NCBI RefSeq assembly: GCF_009823805.1
Contig: NZ_WUEK01000018.1
Coordinates: 1-51,373 of the forward strand
Reading direction: 5' to 3'
From: Nocardioides flavescens
GTDB lineage: Bacteria; Actinomycetota; Actinomycetes; Propionibacteriales; Nocardioidaceae
DNA: 51,373 nt
Shown here: positions 8,674-15,711 of the stretch, one piece after another
Numbering within the stretch: the first letter of the stretch is position 1
Layout of the letters: every line of letters starts with the position of its first letter
Notes under the pieces: model-generated
Told to the model about the DNA's origin: nothing
The model's input: the letters and a program-made list of their open reading frames with translations, nothing else
Database searches by the model: none
Program-made: the position numbers and the translations under genes

Positions 8674-9657
8674 GTGAGGGTGCTCGTCACCGGGGCCTCG
8701 GGACTGCTCGGGCGCACCACCGCCCGGGCGCTCGCAGCCCGAGGGGACGAGGTGACCACCCTGCAGCGTCGCCCGTCCGGCGCGCCCGGTCGCGAGGTGC
8801 TAGGTGACGTCGCCGACCCGGAGGCGGTCGCCCGCGCCGTCGCCGGCCAGGACGCCGTGCTCCACCTCGCCGCCAAGGTCGACGTCGTGGGCCCGGAGGC
8901 CGACTACGTCCGCGCCAACGTCGAGGGCACCCGCGTCGTCGTCGAGGCGTGCCGCCGCGCCGGTGCCCCCCGGCTCGTCCAGGTCTCCTCGCCGTCCGTG
9001 GCCCACGCCGGGCACTCGCTGGTCGGCGTGCCGGCCGCGCCCGCAGACCCCGCGACCGCCCGCGGCCACTACGCCCGCACCAAGGCCGCCTCCGAGCTGC
9101 TCGCCCTCGCCGCCGACTCCCCCGAGCTCGCCGTACTGGCCGTCCGCCCCCACCTCGTCTGGGGTCCCGGCGACACCCAGCTCGTCGCCCGGCTCGTGAC
9201 CCGCGCCCGCGCCGGCCGCCTCCCGGTGCTCGGCACCGGCGCCGCGCTCATCGACACGACGTACGTCGACGACGCGGCCACCGCCCTCGTCGCCGCTGTG
9301 GACGCCTGCGGCCCCCGCGCCCACGGCACCGCACTGGTCGTCTCGGGCGGCGAACCCCGTCCCGTCGCCGACGTCTTCGCCCGCCTGTGCCGTGCCGCCG
9401 GCGCCCCGCAGCCGCGGCTGCGGCTCCCGGTCGCCGCCGGCCGCGTCGCGGGCGCCGCCTGCGACGGGTGGTGGTCGCTCACCGGCCGCACCGACACCCC
9501 GCCGCTCACCCGCTTCCTGGTCGAGCAGCTCACCACCGCGCACTGGTTCGACCAGCGCCGCACCCGCGAGGTCCTCGACTGGCGCCCGAGCGTCGGGCTG
9601 GACGCCGGCTTCGAGGCCCTCGCCCGCTGGTACACCGCCGGCGAGCCTCCCGTCTGA
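8674..9657 (+). CDS. oleD: OleD, NADPH-dependent 2-alkyl-3-ketoacid reductase
   Basis: A 327-residue short-chain dehydrogenase/reductase of the extended (epimerase-like) type. The NAD(P)-binding glycine motif TGASGLLG lies at residues 6-13, and the catalytic YxxxK is Tyr133-Lys137 in HYARTKAAS, with Ser105-Ser106 in QVSSPSV upstream. In the olefin pathway it reduces the OleA product to the beta-hydroxy acid used by the OleC domain. The GTG start at 8674 sits 4 bp after the oleBC stop and places the Rossmann strand at the exact N-terminus, as usual. It is the last gene of the ole operon; the next gene is convergent. Confidence 0.92.
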   Translation: MRVLVTGASGLLGRTTARALAARGDEVTTLQRRPSGAPGREVLGDVADPEAVARAVAGQDAVLHLAAKVDVVGPEADYVRANVEGTRVVVEACRRAGAPRLVQVSSPSVAHAGHSLVGVPAAPADPATARGHYARTKAASELLALAADSPELAVLAVRPHLVWGPGDTQLVARLVTRARAGRLPVLGTGAALIDTTYVDDAATALVAAVDACGPRAHGTALVVSGGEPRPVADVFARLCRAAGAPQPRLRLPVAAGRVAGAACDGWWSLTGRTDTPPLTRFLVEQLTTAHWFDQRRTREVLDWRPSVGLDAGFEALARWYTAGEPPV

Positions 9658-9665
9658 GGCCCGCC

Positions 9666-9968
9666 TCAGTCGATCAGGCAGGCGCGACCGGTCGAGGTCA
9701 GCTCGGCGACGACGGCGCGGAACCGGTCGACGTCGAGCCAGCCGTCGCGGTAGTTGCGACGCGAACGCACGAGGGTGAGCCGGAGGGTGGCGGAGATGTC
9801 GGGGTGGTCACGTTCGACGTCGTCGAGGAGCCGCGACAGCTCGAGGAAGTCCTGGGCCGCCGTGGCCTCGTCGCCCCGGCGCTCGCGCGCAGCGGGTCGG
9901 CGTACGTCGCGCGACAGGGTCGCGGTCCCGCCGGGAGTGGGCACCACGCTGGTCGCTCGTCTCTGCAC
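9666..9968 (-). CDS. Small hypothetical protein
   Basis: About 100 residues if the GTG at 9968 is used. The body is charged and probably helical, with segments such as DFLELSRLLDDVERDHPDI and LRLTLVRSRRNYRDGWLDV, and ends in STGRACLID. No family is recognised and no signal peptide or membrane segment is visible. It is convergent with oleD (8 bp between stops). The start is uncertain because no clear ribosome site precedes it. Positions 9969-10058 hold nothing recognisable. Confidence 0.45.
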   Translation of the reverse strand: MQRRATSVVPTPGGTATLSRDVRRPAARERRGDEATAAQDFLELSRLLDDVERDHPDISATLRLTLVRSRRNYRDGWLDVDRFRAVVAELTSTGRACLID

Positions 9969-10058
9969 GTCGCCACGGTGCCGGCCGGCGGCGAGCGCCG
10001 CCCGATCAGCGCGCCACGGCCACCAGAACGCTGGGTGAACAGCCGCCGCGGCCGCAGG

Positions 10059-10424
10059 TCAGCCGGCGACGTCGCTGCCGTGCACCTCGGCGCTGTACGC
10101 CGCCTCGGTGGGGTAGAGGGAGGCGACCTTGTGCAGGCCGGCCATCCGGATCAGCCGCACGATGTGCGGGGTGTCGGCGACCAGCACCACCTCCGCGTCG
10201 CGGTCGGCGGTGTTGCGCATCGAGAAGACCAGCGAGGCGATGCCGCTGGAGTCCATGAAGGAGATCCCGCCGAGGTCGAGCACCAGGACGTCCTGGTGGA
10301 AGGGCTCGTCCTGGACCATGCCGCGCAGCAGCGTGTTGGAGAACACGTCGAGCTCACCACGCAGACGCAGCACGTCGTACCCGGCGCCGGTGTCCGACGT
10401 GATCAGCAACGCGCTCTGGTCCAC
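10059..10424 (-). CDS. STAS-domain anti-anti-sigma factor
   Basis: A 121-residue single-domain protein of the SpoIIAA/RsbV type. The text VLVLDLGGISFMDSSGIASL contains the conserved phosphorylation site DSSG (Ser59/Ser60), and the N-terminal strand YDVLRLRGELD matches the domain. Such proteins bind anti-sigma kinases and release an alternative sigma factor when dephosphorylated. I chose the GTG at 10424 because the upstream extension reads as out-of-frame, arginine-rich text. No RsbW-like kinase or cognate sigma gene is adjacent; the sigma genes at 18.9-20.1 kb are not of the SigB/SigF type, so partners probably lie outside the window. Confidence 0.88.
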   Translation of the reverse strand: MDQSALLITSDTGAGYDVLRLRGELDVFSNTLLRGMVQDEPFHQDVLVLDLGGISFMDSSGIASLVFSMRNTADRDAEVVLVADTPHIVRLIRMAGLHKVASLYPTEAAYSAEVHGSDVAG

Positions 10425-10504
10425 CGGAGCAGTGTGCCCCAGGATCGGCTCGGCGCACCCTTCGACGGGCCCGCGAGTTCGGATCCGAGAGTCGTCCGGG
10501 GTCC

Positions 10505-10825
10505 TCACGCGACCAGCATGGAGCCCTCGGTGGTGCCCCCGCCGCTCGCCGAGACCGTCCACGAGACCTGGTGCGGCCCGACCCCGGCGAGCGTCAGCCG
10601 GTGGGTGCCGGGGCCGAGGTCGAGCCCGCACCGACTGTCGCGCCCGACGACGGTGACCTGACCCGCGCGGACCGCGCGGCCCTGCGGGGCGAGCACCTCG
10701 ATGGTCAGGTAGCCGCACTCCCCCCGCTCGCCGATGACGACGACCGGGGCCGGCCCGCCGGCGAGCACCGCGACGACGCCGAGGCAGAGGGCGACGGCCG
10801 CGAGGAGGAGCGCGAGTTCGATCAC
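10505..10825 (-). CDS. Small membrane-anchored protein of unknown function
   Basis: A 106-residue protein from a GTG start. Residues 1-24 form one hydrophobic helix (IELALLLAAVALCLGVVAVL), either an uncleaved signal anchor or a signal peptide. The remaining about 80 residues look like a beta-rich extracytoplasmic domain with two cysteines (in GECGYL and DSRCGL) that could form a disulfide. No family is recognised. It lies upstream of the STAS gene on the same strand (80-bp gap) and is divergent from the tetR gene, so its promoter shares the region with the operator at 10943-10980. Confidence 0.65.
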   Translation of the reverse strand: MIELALLLAAVALCLGVVAVLAGGPAPVVVIGERGECGYLTIEVLAPQGRAVRAGQVTVVGRDSRCGLDLGPGTHRLTLAGVGPHQVSWTVSASGGGTTEGSMLVA

Positions 10826-10942
10826 GGTGAGGACGCTAGGAAGTCCCGCTTGCGGCTGGCTTGCGTCGGGCTGGGCGACGGGACGCCGGTCCTTGCGGCG
10901 AGTCGCACCGATCCGGTCAGCGACGTGGTTGCCGTCGAGTTC

Positions 10943-10998
10943 TGTGACATCATCGTCTCATCTGCGACATTGATGTCGCATTCCGACCATCGTACGAC
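10943..10998 (+). promoter_or_regulatory. tetR/MFS promoter with palindromic operator
   Basis: A perfect inverted repeat TGCGACATTGATGTCGCA occupies 10963-10980. An extra half-site TGTGACAT lies at 10943-10950, exactly 20 bp (two helical turns) before the matching half. A promoter reading TTGATG (10970-10975), 17-bp spacer, TACGAC (10993-10998) overlaps the right half of the palindrome, which would let a bound repressor block RNA polymerase. The start codon of the TetR gene is at 11014, so the leader is short. The site fits autoregulation by that TetR. Confidence 0.7.
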
Positions 10999-11013
10999 GA
11001 AGGGCGAACGGCG

Positions 11014-11634
11014 ATGACCTCGAACCGCGACGCAGTGCTGGCCGCGGCCCAGCGGACGCTGAACGTCGACCCCGGCGCCTCCGTCGCCGACATCGCGCAG
11101 GCGGCCGGGGTCAGCCGCGCCACCGTGCACCGCCACTTCGAGAGTCGCGAGGCGCTCCTCGTCGAGCTCGGCACGCGCTCGCTCGACCAGTGGGAGCAGC
11201 GGATGGACGCCGGCGACCTCGAGGCCGTCGCCGCCTCGGGCGACGCGGCCCGGATCCGCGCCCTGCTCGAGGCACTGGTGCGCGGCTACGTCGAGGACGC
11301 CGACACCTACGGCTTCGCCCTCACCGACCACGTCATCCTCGCCAACGCCGACCTCGTCGCGCGCACCGAGCGCCTCGCCGACCGTGAGACCGGGCTGTTC
11401 GTCGCCGCCCAGGCCGCGGGCGTGCTCAGCCCCGCCCTGCCGGGCCGGTGGTTCGGCCACGCGGTCTACGGCCTGCTCGTGGCCGGACGCGAGGCCGTCC
11501 GGCTCGGAGACGTCGCCCCCCGCGAGGCCGCCGACCTCGTCCTGACGACCCTCTTCTCCGGCATCACCGCACCCAGCAGCACCGCACCCAGCAGCACCGC
11601 ACCCAGCAGCACCGCACCAGGAGCCCCCGCATGA
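11014..11634 (+). CDS. TetR-family repressor of the adjacent MFS pump
   Basis: A 206-residue regulator. The N-terminal helix-turn-helix is clear at about residues 23-43 (VADIAQAAGVSRATVHRHFE), followed by the usual ligand-binding helical region. The C-terminal 22 residues are low complexity, built from repeats of TAPSS, and encoded by a 15-bp tandem repeat, so the tail probably has no fold. Its stop overlaps the MFS start by 4 bp (ATGA), and a perfect palindrome lies in its promoter. The simplest reading is a repressor controlling itself and the pump, released by a pump substrate. Confidence 0.9.
   Translation: MTSNRDAVLAAAQRTLNVDPGASVADIAQAAGVSRATVHRHFESREALLVELGTRSLDQWEQRMDAGDLEAVAASGDAARIRALLEALVRGYVEDADTYGFALTDHVILANADLVARTERLADRETGLFVAAQAAGVLSPALPGRWFGHAVYGLLVAGREAVRLGDVAPREAADLVLTTLFSGITAPSSTAPSSTAPSSTAPGAPA
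11566..11618. repeat. 15-bp in-frame tandem repeat at the 3' end of tetR
   Basis: Three identical copies of ACCGCACCCAGCAGC at 11566-11610, then a partial fourth. The period is a multiple of three and adds TAPSS units to the TetR C-terminus, so copy number can change without breaking the frame or the overlap with the pump gene. Confidence 0.92.
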
Positions 11635-13106
11635 CCCAGCTCGCCTCGCCTCGCCCCGTCACCGCCCGCGACCCGCGGCGCTGGTGGGCCCTCGCCGTCC
11701 TCGCGGCGAGCCTGCTCGTGGTCGTCATGGACATGACGATCCTCAACGTCGCCCTGCCCGAGATGACCGAGGAGCTGCGGCTGTCGTCGGTCTCGCAGCT
11801 GTGGATCGTCGACGCCTACGCCCTCACGCTCGCGGGACTGCTCGTCCCCATCACCGCGCTGGGCGACCGCTGGGGTCGCAAGCGGATGCTGCTGGCCGGG
11901 TACGCCGTCTTCGCGGTCGGCTCGCTCGCCGTGCTGTGGGCCGACAGCCCCGGCGCGGTCGTGGCGATCCGCGCCCTGCTCGGCGTCGGTGGCGCGATGG
12001 TGATGCCGTCGACGCTCTCGTTGATCCGCGCCCTGTTCACCGACGTGCGCGAGCGCACCCTGGCGCTCAGCATCTGGGGCGGCACGGCCGCCCTCGGCTC
12101 GGCGGTAGGCCCGGTCGTCGGAGGTGCGCTGCTCGAGGCGTTCAGCTGGCACGCGGCGTTCCTGGTCAACGTGCCGCTGATGGCCGTCGCCGTCGTGGCC
12201 GGCCTGTGGCTCCTGCGCGAGAACCGCTCCGCGCGCCCCGGCCGCATCGACGCGCTCGGCGTCGTGCTCTCGGCCGGCGGCATGACCGCGCTGGTCTACG
12301 CCGTGAAGCAGCTCGGCAAGCACGGTCCCACCCCGCTCACGCTGGCCCTGCTCGTCGCCGGTGCGCTCGCGATGGCGGCGTTCGTGCGCCACTGCCTGCG
12401 CTCGTCGCGACCGATGCTCGACGTGCGCCTGTTCGCCCAGCCGGTGCTGCGCGCGGGCGTGGTCGCCGCGCTGGCCAGCGGCACGACGATGGTCGCGGTG
12501 CTGTTCGTGGGCGCCCAGTGGCTCCAGCTCGTCGAGGGGTTCGGTCCGCTCCGGGCGGGTCTGGCCCTGCTGCCGCTGGCGGTGGGCGCGATCGTCGCCT
12601 CGCCGTTCGCCCCCGCCGCGCGCACCAGCCCGCGACTGGTCCTCACCGGAGGCCTGCTGACCCTCGCGAGCGGCCTGGTGCTGCTCGCCGCCCTGCCCGC
12701 GACCTACCCCTGGGTCGCGCTCGCGTTCGGGGTCGTCGGTCTCGGCACCTCGGCCCTCGGGCTCGCCTCGGCCCTCATCATGGGTGCCGCGAACGACGAC
12801 CAGGCGGGCTCCGCGGCCGCGATCGAGGAGATCACCTACGAGCTCGGCAGCGTCCTGGCCATCACCTTCCTCGGCAGCCTCGCGGGCGCGGTCTACCGCG
12901 CCGGACTGCCCGCGGGCGTCGACGCGGCGACCCGGGAGTCGGTCGCGGGCGCCGTCGGCACCGACACCTTCGGTGTGGCGGCCAGGTCCTTCGTGACGGC
13001 GTTCTCCTCCGTCGGCGCGGTGACCGCGCTGCTCGCCCTCGCCGCGGCGTACACCGTGTGGCGGCTGGTCCCCGCGAGCCTCACGCTCTCCGACACCGAT
13101 CACTGA
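11631..13106 (+). CDS. MFS drug efflux transporter, DHA2 (14-helix) family
   Basis: A 491-residue inner-membrane transporter. The first helix carries MDMTILNVALP, a hallmark of the 14-helix QacA/EmrB/SmvA group, and the loop between helices 2 and 3 has motif A (GDRWGRKRM). A motif-C-like GSAVGPVVGGALL lies in helix 5. Long alternating hydrophobic stretches continue to the C-terminus. It would expel cationic or amphipathic compounds using the proton gradient. ATG at 11631 overlaps the tetR stop, with AGGAG upstream. Expression should follow tetR derepression. Specific substrates cannot be predicted. Confidence 0.92.
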   Translation: MTQLASPRPVTARDPRRWWALAVLAASLLVVVMDMTILNVALPEMTEELRLSSVSQLWIVDAYALTLAGLLVPITALGDRWGRKRMLLAGYAVFAVGSLAVLWADSPGAVVAIRALLGVGGAMVMPSTLSLIRALFTDVRERTLALSIWGGTAALGSAVGPVVGGALLEAFSWHAAFLVNVPLMAVAVVAGLWLLRENRSARPGRIDALGVVLSAGGMTALVYAVKQLGKHGPTPLTLALLVAGALAMAAFVRHCLRSSRPMLDVRLFAQPVLRAGVVAALASGTTMVAVLFVGAQWLQLVEGFGPLRAGLALLPLAVGAIVASPFAPAARTSPRLVLTGGLLTLASGLVLLAALPATYPWVALAFGVVGLGTSALGLASALIMGAANDDQAGSAAAIEEITYELGSVLAITFLGSLAGAVYRAGLPAGVDAATRESVAGAVGTDTFGVAARSFVTAFSSVGAVTALLALAAAYTVWRLVPASLTLSDTDH

Positions 13107-13115
13107 ACGCCATTC

Positions 13116-13151
13116 TGTACTCTGGGACCGCGTTCCGTACACCACCCAGAG
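13116..13151 (+). promoter_or_regulatory. Inverted repeats upstream of the acyl-CoA dehydrogenase gene
   Basis: The 60-bp gap after the MFS gene holds TGTAC (13116-13120) with its inverse GTACA (13137-13141), and an interleaved pair CTCTGGG (13120-13126) and CCCAGAG (13145-13151). Either could be an operator for a TetR-type regulator, the convergent gene at 14340 being the obvious candidate, or an RNA stem before the GTG start at 13167. Which one is used cannot be settled by reading. Confidence 0.4.
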
Positions 13152-13166
13152 AACCGGAGACCAGCC

Positions 13167-14336
13167 GTGCCCGCTCGACGCGTGCTCCCGGACGGCGACG
13201 CCGTCGACCTGCTCCAGCTCGTCCGCGACCTGGCCGCCAAGGAGCTGGCCCCGCAGGTCGAGGAGGCCGAGCGCGAGGAGAGGTTCCCCCGCGAGGCGTT
13301 CCGCCTGCTCGGTCGCGCCGGTCTGCTCGGGCTGCCGTACGCCGAGGAGGACGGCGGCGGCGGGCTGTCCTACGAGGTCTATCTCCAGGTGCTCGAGGAG
13401 ATCGCGAGCGTGTGGGCGAGCGTCGGCGTCGGGGTCTCGGTGCACGCGCTGTCGTGCTTCGGCCTCGCGTCGTACGGCACCGACGAGCAGCGCCGCGCGT
13501 GGCTCCCCGACATGCTCGGCGGCGAGCTGCTCGGCGCCTACTGCCTCTCCGAGCCGCACGCCGGCTCCGACCCGGCGGCGATGACCACCTCGGCGCGCCG
13601 CGACGGCGACGACTACGTCCTCAACGGCGCCAAGGCCTGGACGACCCACGGCGGGCACGCCGACTTCTACAAGGTGATGGCCCGCACCGGCGAGGGCAGC
13701 GCAGGCATCTCGTGCTTCCTCGTGCCGGCCGACACGCCCGGCCTCAGCGCCGACACCCCCGAGCGCAAGATGGGGCTCACCGGCTCGGCGACCGCGACGA
13801 TGCGCTTCGACGACGTGCGGGTGCCCGCCTCCCGTCTGCTCGGCGCGGAGGGCCAGGGGCTGAAGATCGCTCTGGCCGGTCTCGACGCCGGCCGGCTCGG
13901 CATCGCGGCCGTCGCCACCGGCCTCGCCCAGGGTGCGCTCGACGCGGCGCTGGCCTACGCCCAGGAGCGCGAGACGTTCGGGCGACGGATCATCGACCAC
14001 CAGGGGCTCGGCTTCGTGCTCGCCGACATGGAGGCGTCGGTGCAGGCCGCCCGCGCCGTCACGCTGCACGCCGCCCGGCTCAAGGACGCCGGCCTGCCGT
14101 TCGGCCGCGAGGCGTCCGTGGCCAAGCTCGTCGCCACCGACCACGCCATGAAGGTCACGACCGATGCCGTCCAGGTCTTCGGCGGCTACGGCTACACCCG
14201 CGACTTCCCGGTCGAGCGCTACATGCGCGAGGCCAAGGTGATGCAGATCTTCGAGGGCACCAACCAGATCCAGCGCCTCGTCATCGCCCGCTCGCTGGAC
14301 CGCGACGGCTCCGGCCCTCTGACCGCCCTCGTCTGA
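13167..14336 (+). CDS. Acyl-CoA dehydrogenase
   Basis: A 389-residue flavoenzyme of fatty-acid or branched-chain acyl-CoA beta-oxidation, transferring electrons to ETF. It shows the standard order: N-terminal helical domain, LSEPHAGSDPAAM (FAD/substrate segment), LNGAKAWTTHG in the beta domain, RETFGRRI and QVFGGYGYTRDFPVERYMREAK in the C-terminal helices, and the catalytic base Glu363 in QIFEGTNQIQR. The position of the glutamate fits short/medium-chain enzymes rather than isovaleryl or long-chain types. The GTG start is preceded by GGAGA. It stands alone, convergent with a TetR gene 3 bp away, which may control it. Confidence 0.92.
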   Translation: MPARRVLPDGDAVDLLQLVRDLAAKELAPQVEEAEREERFPREAFRLLGRAGLLGLPYAEEDGGGGLSYEVYLQVLEEIASVWASVGVGVSVHALSCFGLASYGTDEQRRAWLPDMLGGELLGAYCLSEPHAGSDPAAMTTSARRDGDDYVLNGAKAWTTHGGHADFYKVMARTGEGSAGISCFLVPADTPGLSADTPERKMGLTGSATATMRFDDVRVPASRLLGAEGQGLKIALAGLDAGRLGIAAVATGLAQGALDAALAYAQERETFGRRIIDHQGLGFVLADMEASVQAARAVTLHAARLKDAGLPFGREASVAKLVATDHAMKVTTDAVQVFGGYGYTRDFPVERYMREAKVMQIFEGTNQIQRLVIARSLDRDGSGPLTALV

Positions 14337-14339
14337 GGA

Positions 14340-14933
14340 TCAGGGCCGCGGCTCGAGCAGCTGGACGACCAGCGTCGACAGCTCGGCGTACGACGCCGCG
14401 TCGTCGAGGCCGAGCCGCGCCCCCATCTCGCCGCGCTGGATCTGCAGCATCACCGCGGCCACCGTCTCGGCGGTGAAGGAGGCGTTGACCGCCCGGAACG
14501 CACCGCGCTCGATGCCCTCCGCGATGAGCGCGCGGATCCGGTCGGCCGCCCGGTCGGTGTTGCGGCGGTAGAGCTCGGTCGCCGCGGCGTTGCGCGTCAG
14601 GTCCTCGGCGAACTCCCGCGAGAGCAGCCCCAGCCGGGCCGAGACCGCGTCGAGGTACGCCGTCACACGGGCCAGCGGCTCGTCGTGCGACGCCACCGCC
14701 GCCTCGACCACCTCGGCGGCGACCTCGAACCAGCGGCGCACGACCTCCACGACGAGCTCCTGCTTGGAGCCGGCCAGCGCGTAGAGCGTCGCCTTCGAGC
14801 AGCGCAGCCGCTCGGCGACCTCGTCGAGGGTGAGGTGGGCGAACCCCTCCGAGGTCACGATCTCGACGAGCCGGTCGAGCAGCTCGACCTGGCGTGCGCT
14901 GCGACCTCGTCGCGCGGGCGCGCGTGCGGTCAC
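14340..14933 (-). CDS. TetR-family transcriptional regulator
   Basis: A 197-residue regulator starting at GTG. An arginine-rich N-terminus (ARAPARRGRSARQ) precedes the helix-turn-helix LTLDEVAERLRCSKATLYALAG (about residues 34-55), and the C-terminal part, with VTAYLDAVSARLGLLSREFAEDL, is a helical ligand-binding region. It is convergent with the acyl-CoA dehydrogenase gene. Likely roles are control of that gene through the inverted repeats at 13116-13151 and of its own promoter; both are inferred from position only. Confidence 0.88.
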   Translation of the reverse strand: MTARAPARRGRSARQVELLDRLVEIVTSEGFAHLTLDEVAERLRCSKATLYALAGSKQELVVEVVRRWFEVAAEVVEAAVASHDEPLARVTAYLDAVSARLGLLSREFAEDLTRNAAATELYRRNTDRAADRIRALIAEGIERGAFRAVNASFTAETVAAVMLQIQRGEMGARLGLDDAASYAELSTLVVQLLEPRP

Positions 14934-15011
14934 CGCGCCTCCTCTCGTCTAGGACCGGCACCGTACCAACCGGCCCGCCGACCCGACCGCGGGAGCGCGA
15001 GGCTCAGCAGG

Positions 15012-15146
15012 TCACGGACGGCGCCGGTGTCCCACTGCGCGGACGACCGAGGCTGCGGAGCAGCGCAGCGGGCGCGGGCGGCCGGGCGCGGTGCGCAGGC
15101 CGGCGGCCGTGACGCCGAGGACGATCGTGACGACGACGAGCACCAT
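15012..15146 (-). CDS. Possible 44-residue membrane peptide
   Basis: A short reading frame with a hydrophobic start (MVLVVVTIVLGVTAAGL) and an arginine-rich tail, preceded by GGGAG five bases before the ATG. It could be a small single-pass membrane protein. The 14934-15443 gap in which it lies is otherwise non-coding except for the palindrome cluster before the tRNA. Lack of a recognised family keeps confidence low. Confidence 0.3.
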   Translation of the reverse strand: MVLVVVTIVLGVTAAGLRTAPGRPRPLRCSAASVVRAVGHRRRP

Positions 15147-15315
15147 GACGACTCCCGGGGAGGGACAGGGGGGACCGACGGCCGCTGCCCGGTCCCCCCA
15201 CACAGGGCCGGGCAGCGACCCGAGGCCGGCGCTTCGTCCCCCAAAGACCTGGACCGACCCGAGTCCAGCGTGCCCCCGTCGCGCCGGCTGCAGACCCTGC
15301 TCCGTCCCATCTCAA

Positions 15316-15347
15316 CCGATCGGCTGATCAGTTCCGACCGATCGGTC
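15316..15347. promoter_or_regulatory. Cluster of palindromes (CCGATCGG twice) before tRNA-Pro
   Basis: CCGATCGG occurs at 15316-15323 and again at 15338-15345, 22 bp apart, the second within the perfect 12-mer GACCGATCGGTC (15336-15347). A third palindrome, CTGATCAG, lies between them at 15324-15331. The spacing places the two sites on one face of the helix. This resembles a TetR-type operator. The nearest TetR gene ends 380 bp away at 14933, and the nearest downstream transcript is the tRNA. Confidence 0.45.
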
Positions 15348-15443
15348 ACCCGCAGGTGCGCCGCCAGCACGCCCCGGCGAGCCCGATGCGACTCTCGCCC
15401 GAGCCGTCTAGTAGCCTGCTCGTCGGTTCCTCCGGGAGCCGAT

Positions 15444-15517
<74 letters not shown>

Positions 15518-15526
15518 CCGATCACA

Positions 15527-15557
15527 GAGGCCGTCTCCGTCGCACGGAGACGGCCTC
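15527..15557 (+). terminator. Hairpin terminator after tRNA-Pro
   Basis: A perfect 13-bp stem, GAGGCCGTCTCCG and its complement, encloses a 5-base loop ten bases after the tRNA end. No long T run follows, as is common in high-GC Actinobacteria. It should separate tRNA transcription from katG. Confidence 0.8.
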
Positions 15558-15711
15558 CGTCGTTCTCGGCCGCGACCGTCGTACGCCGCACCGTCGTCGA
15601 CGAACAGTCCGCGATGCGACCGCTGCCGCACCACCCCTGCGGGTAGTGGAGAGGTGTGCCTCCGGCGTCCGCCGCGAGCGCGCACCCGCTTCCCCCAGGA
15701 GGGCACGTTCC

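Noticed and set aside
14934..15443. Other reading frames in the gap before tRNA-Pro
   Set aside because: Apart from the 44-residue candidate they are proline/arginine-rich shadows without ribosome sites.
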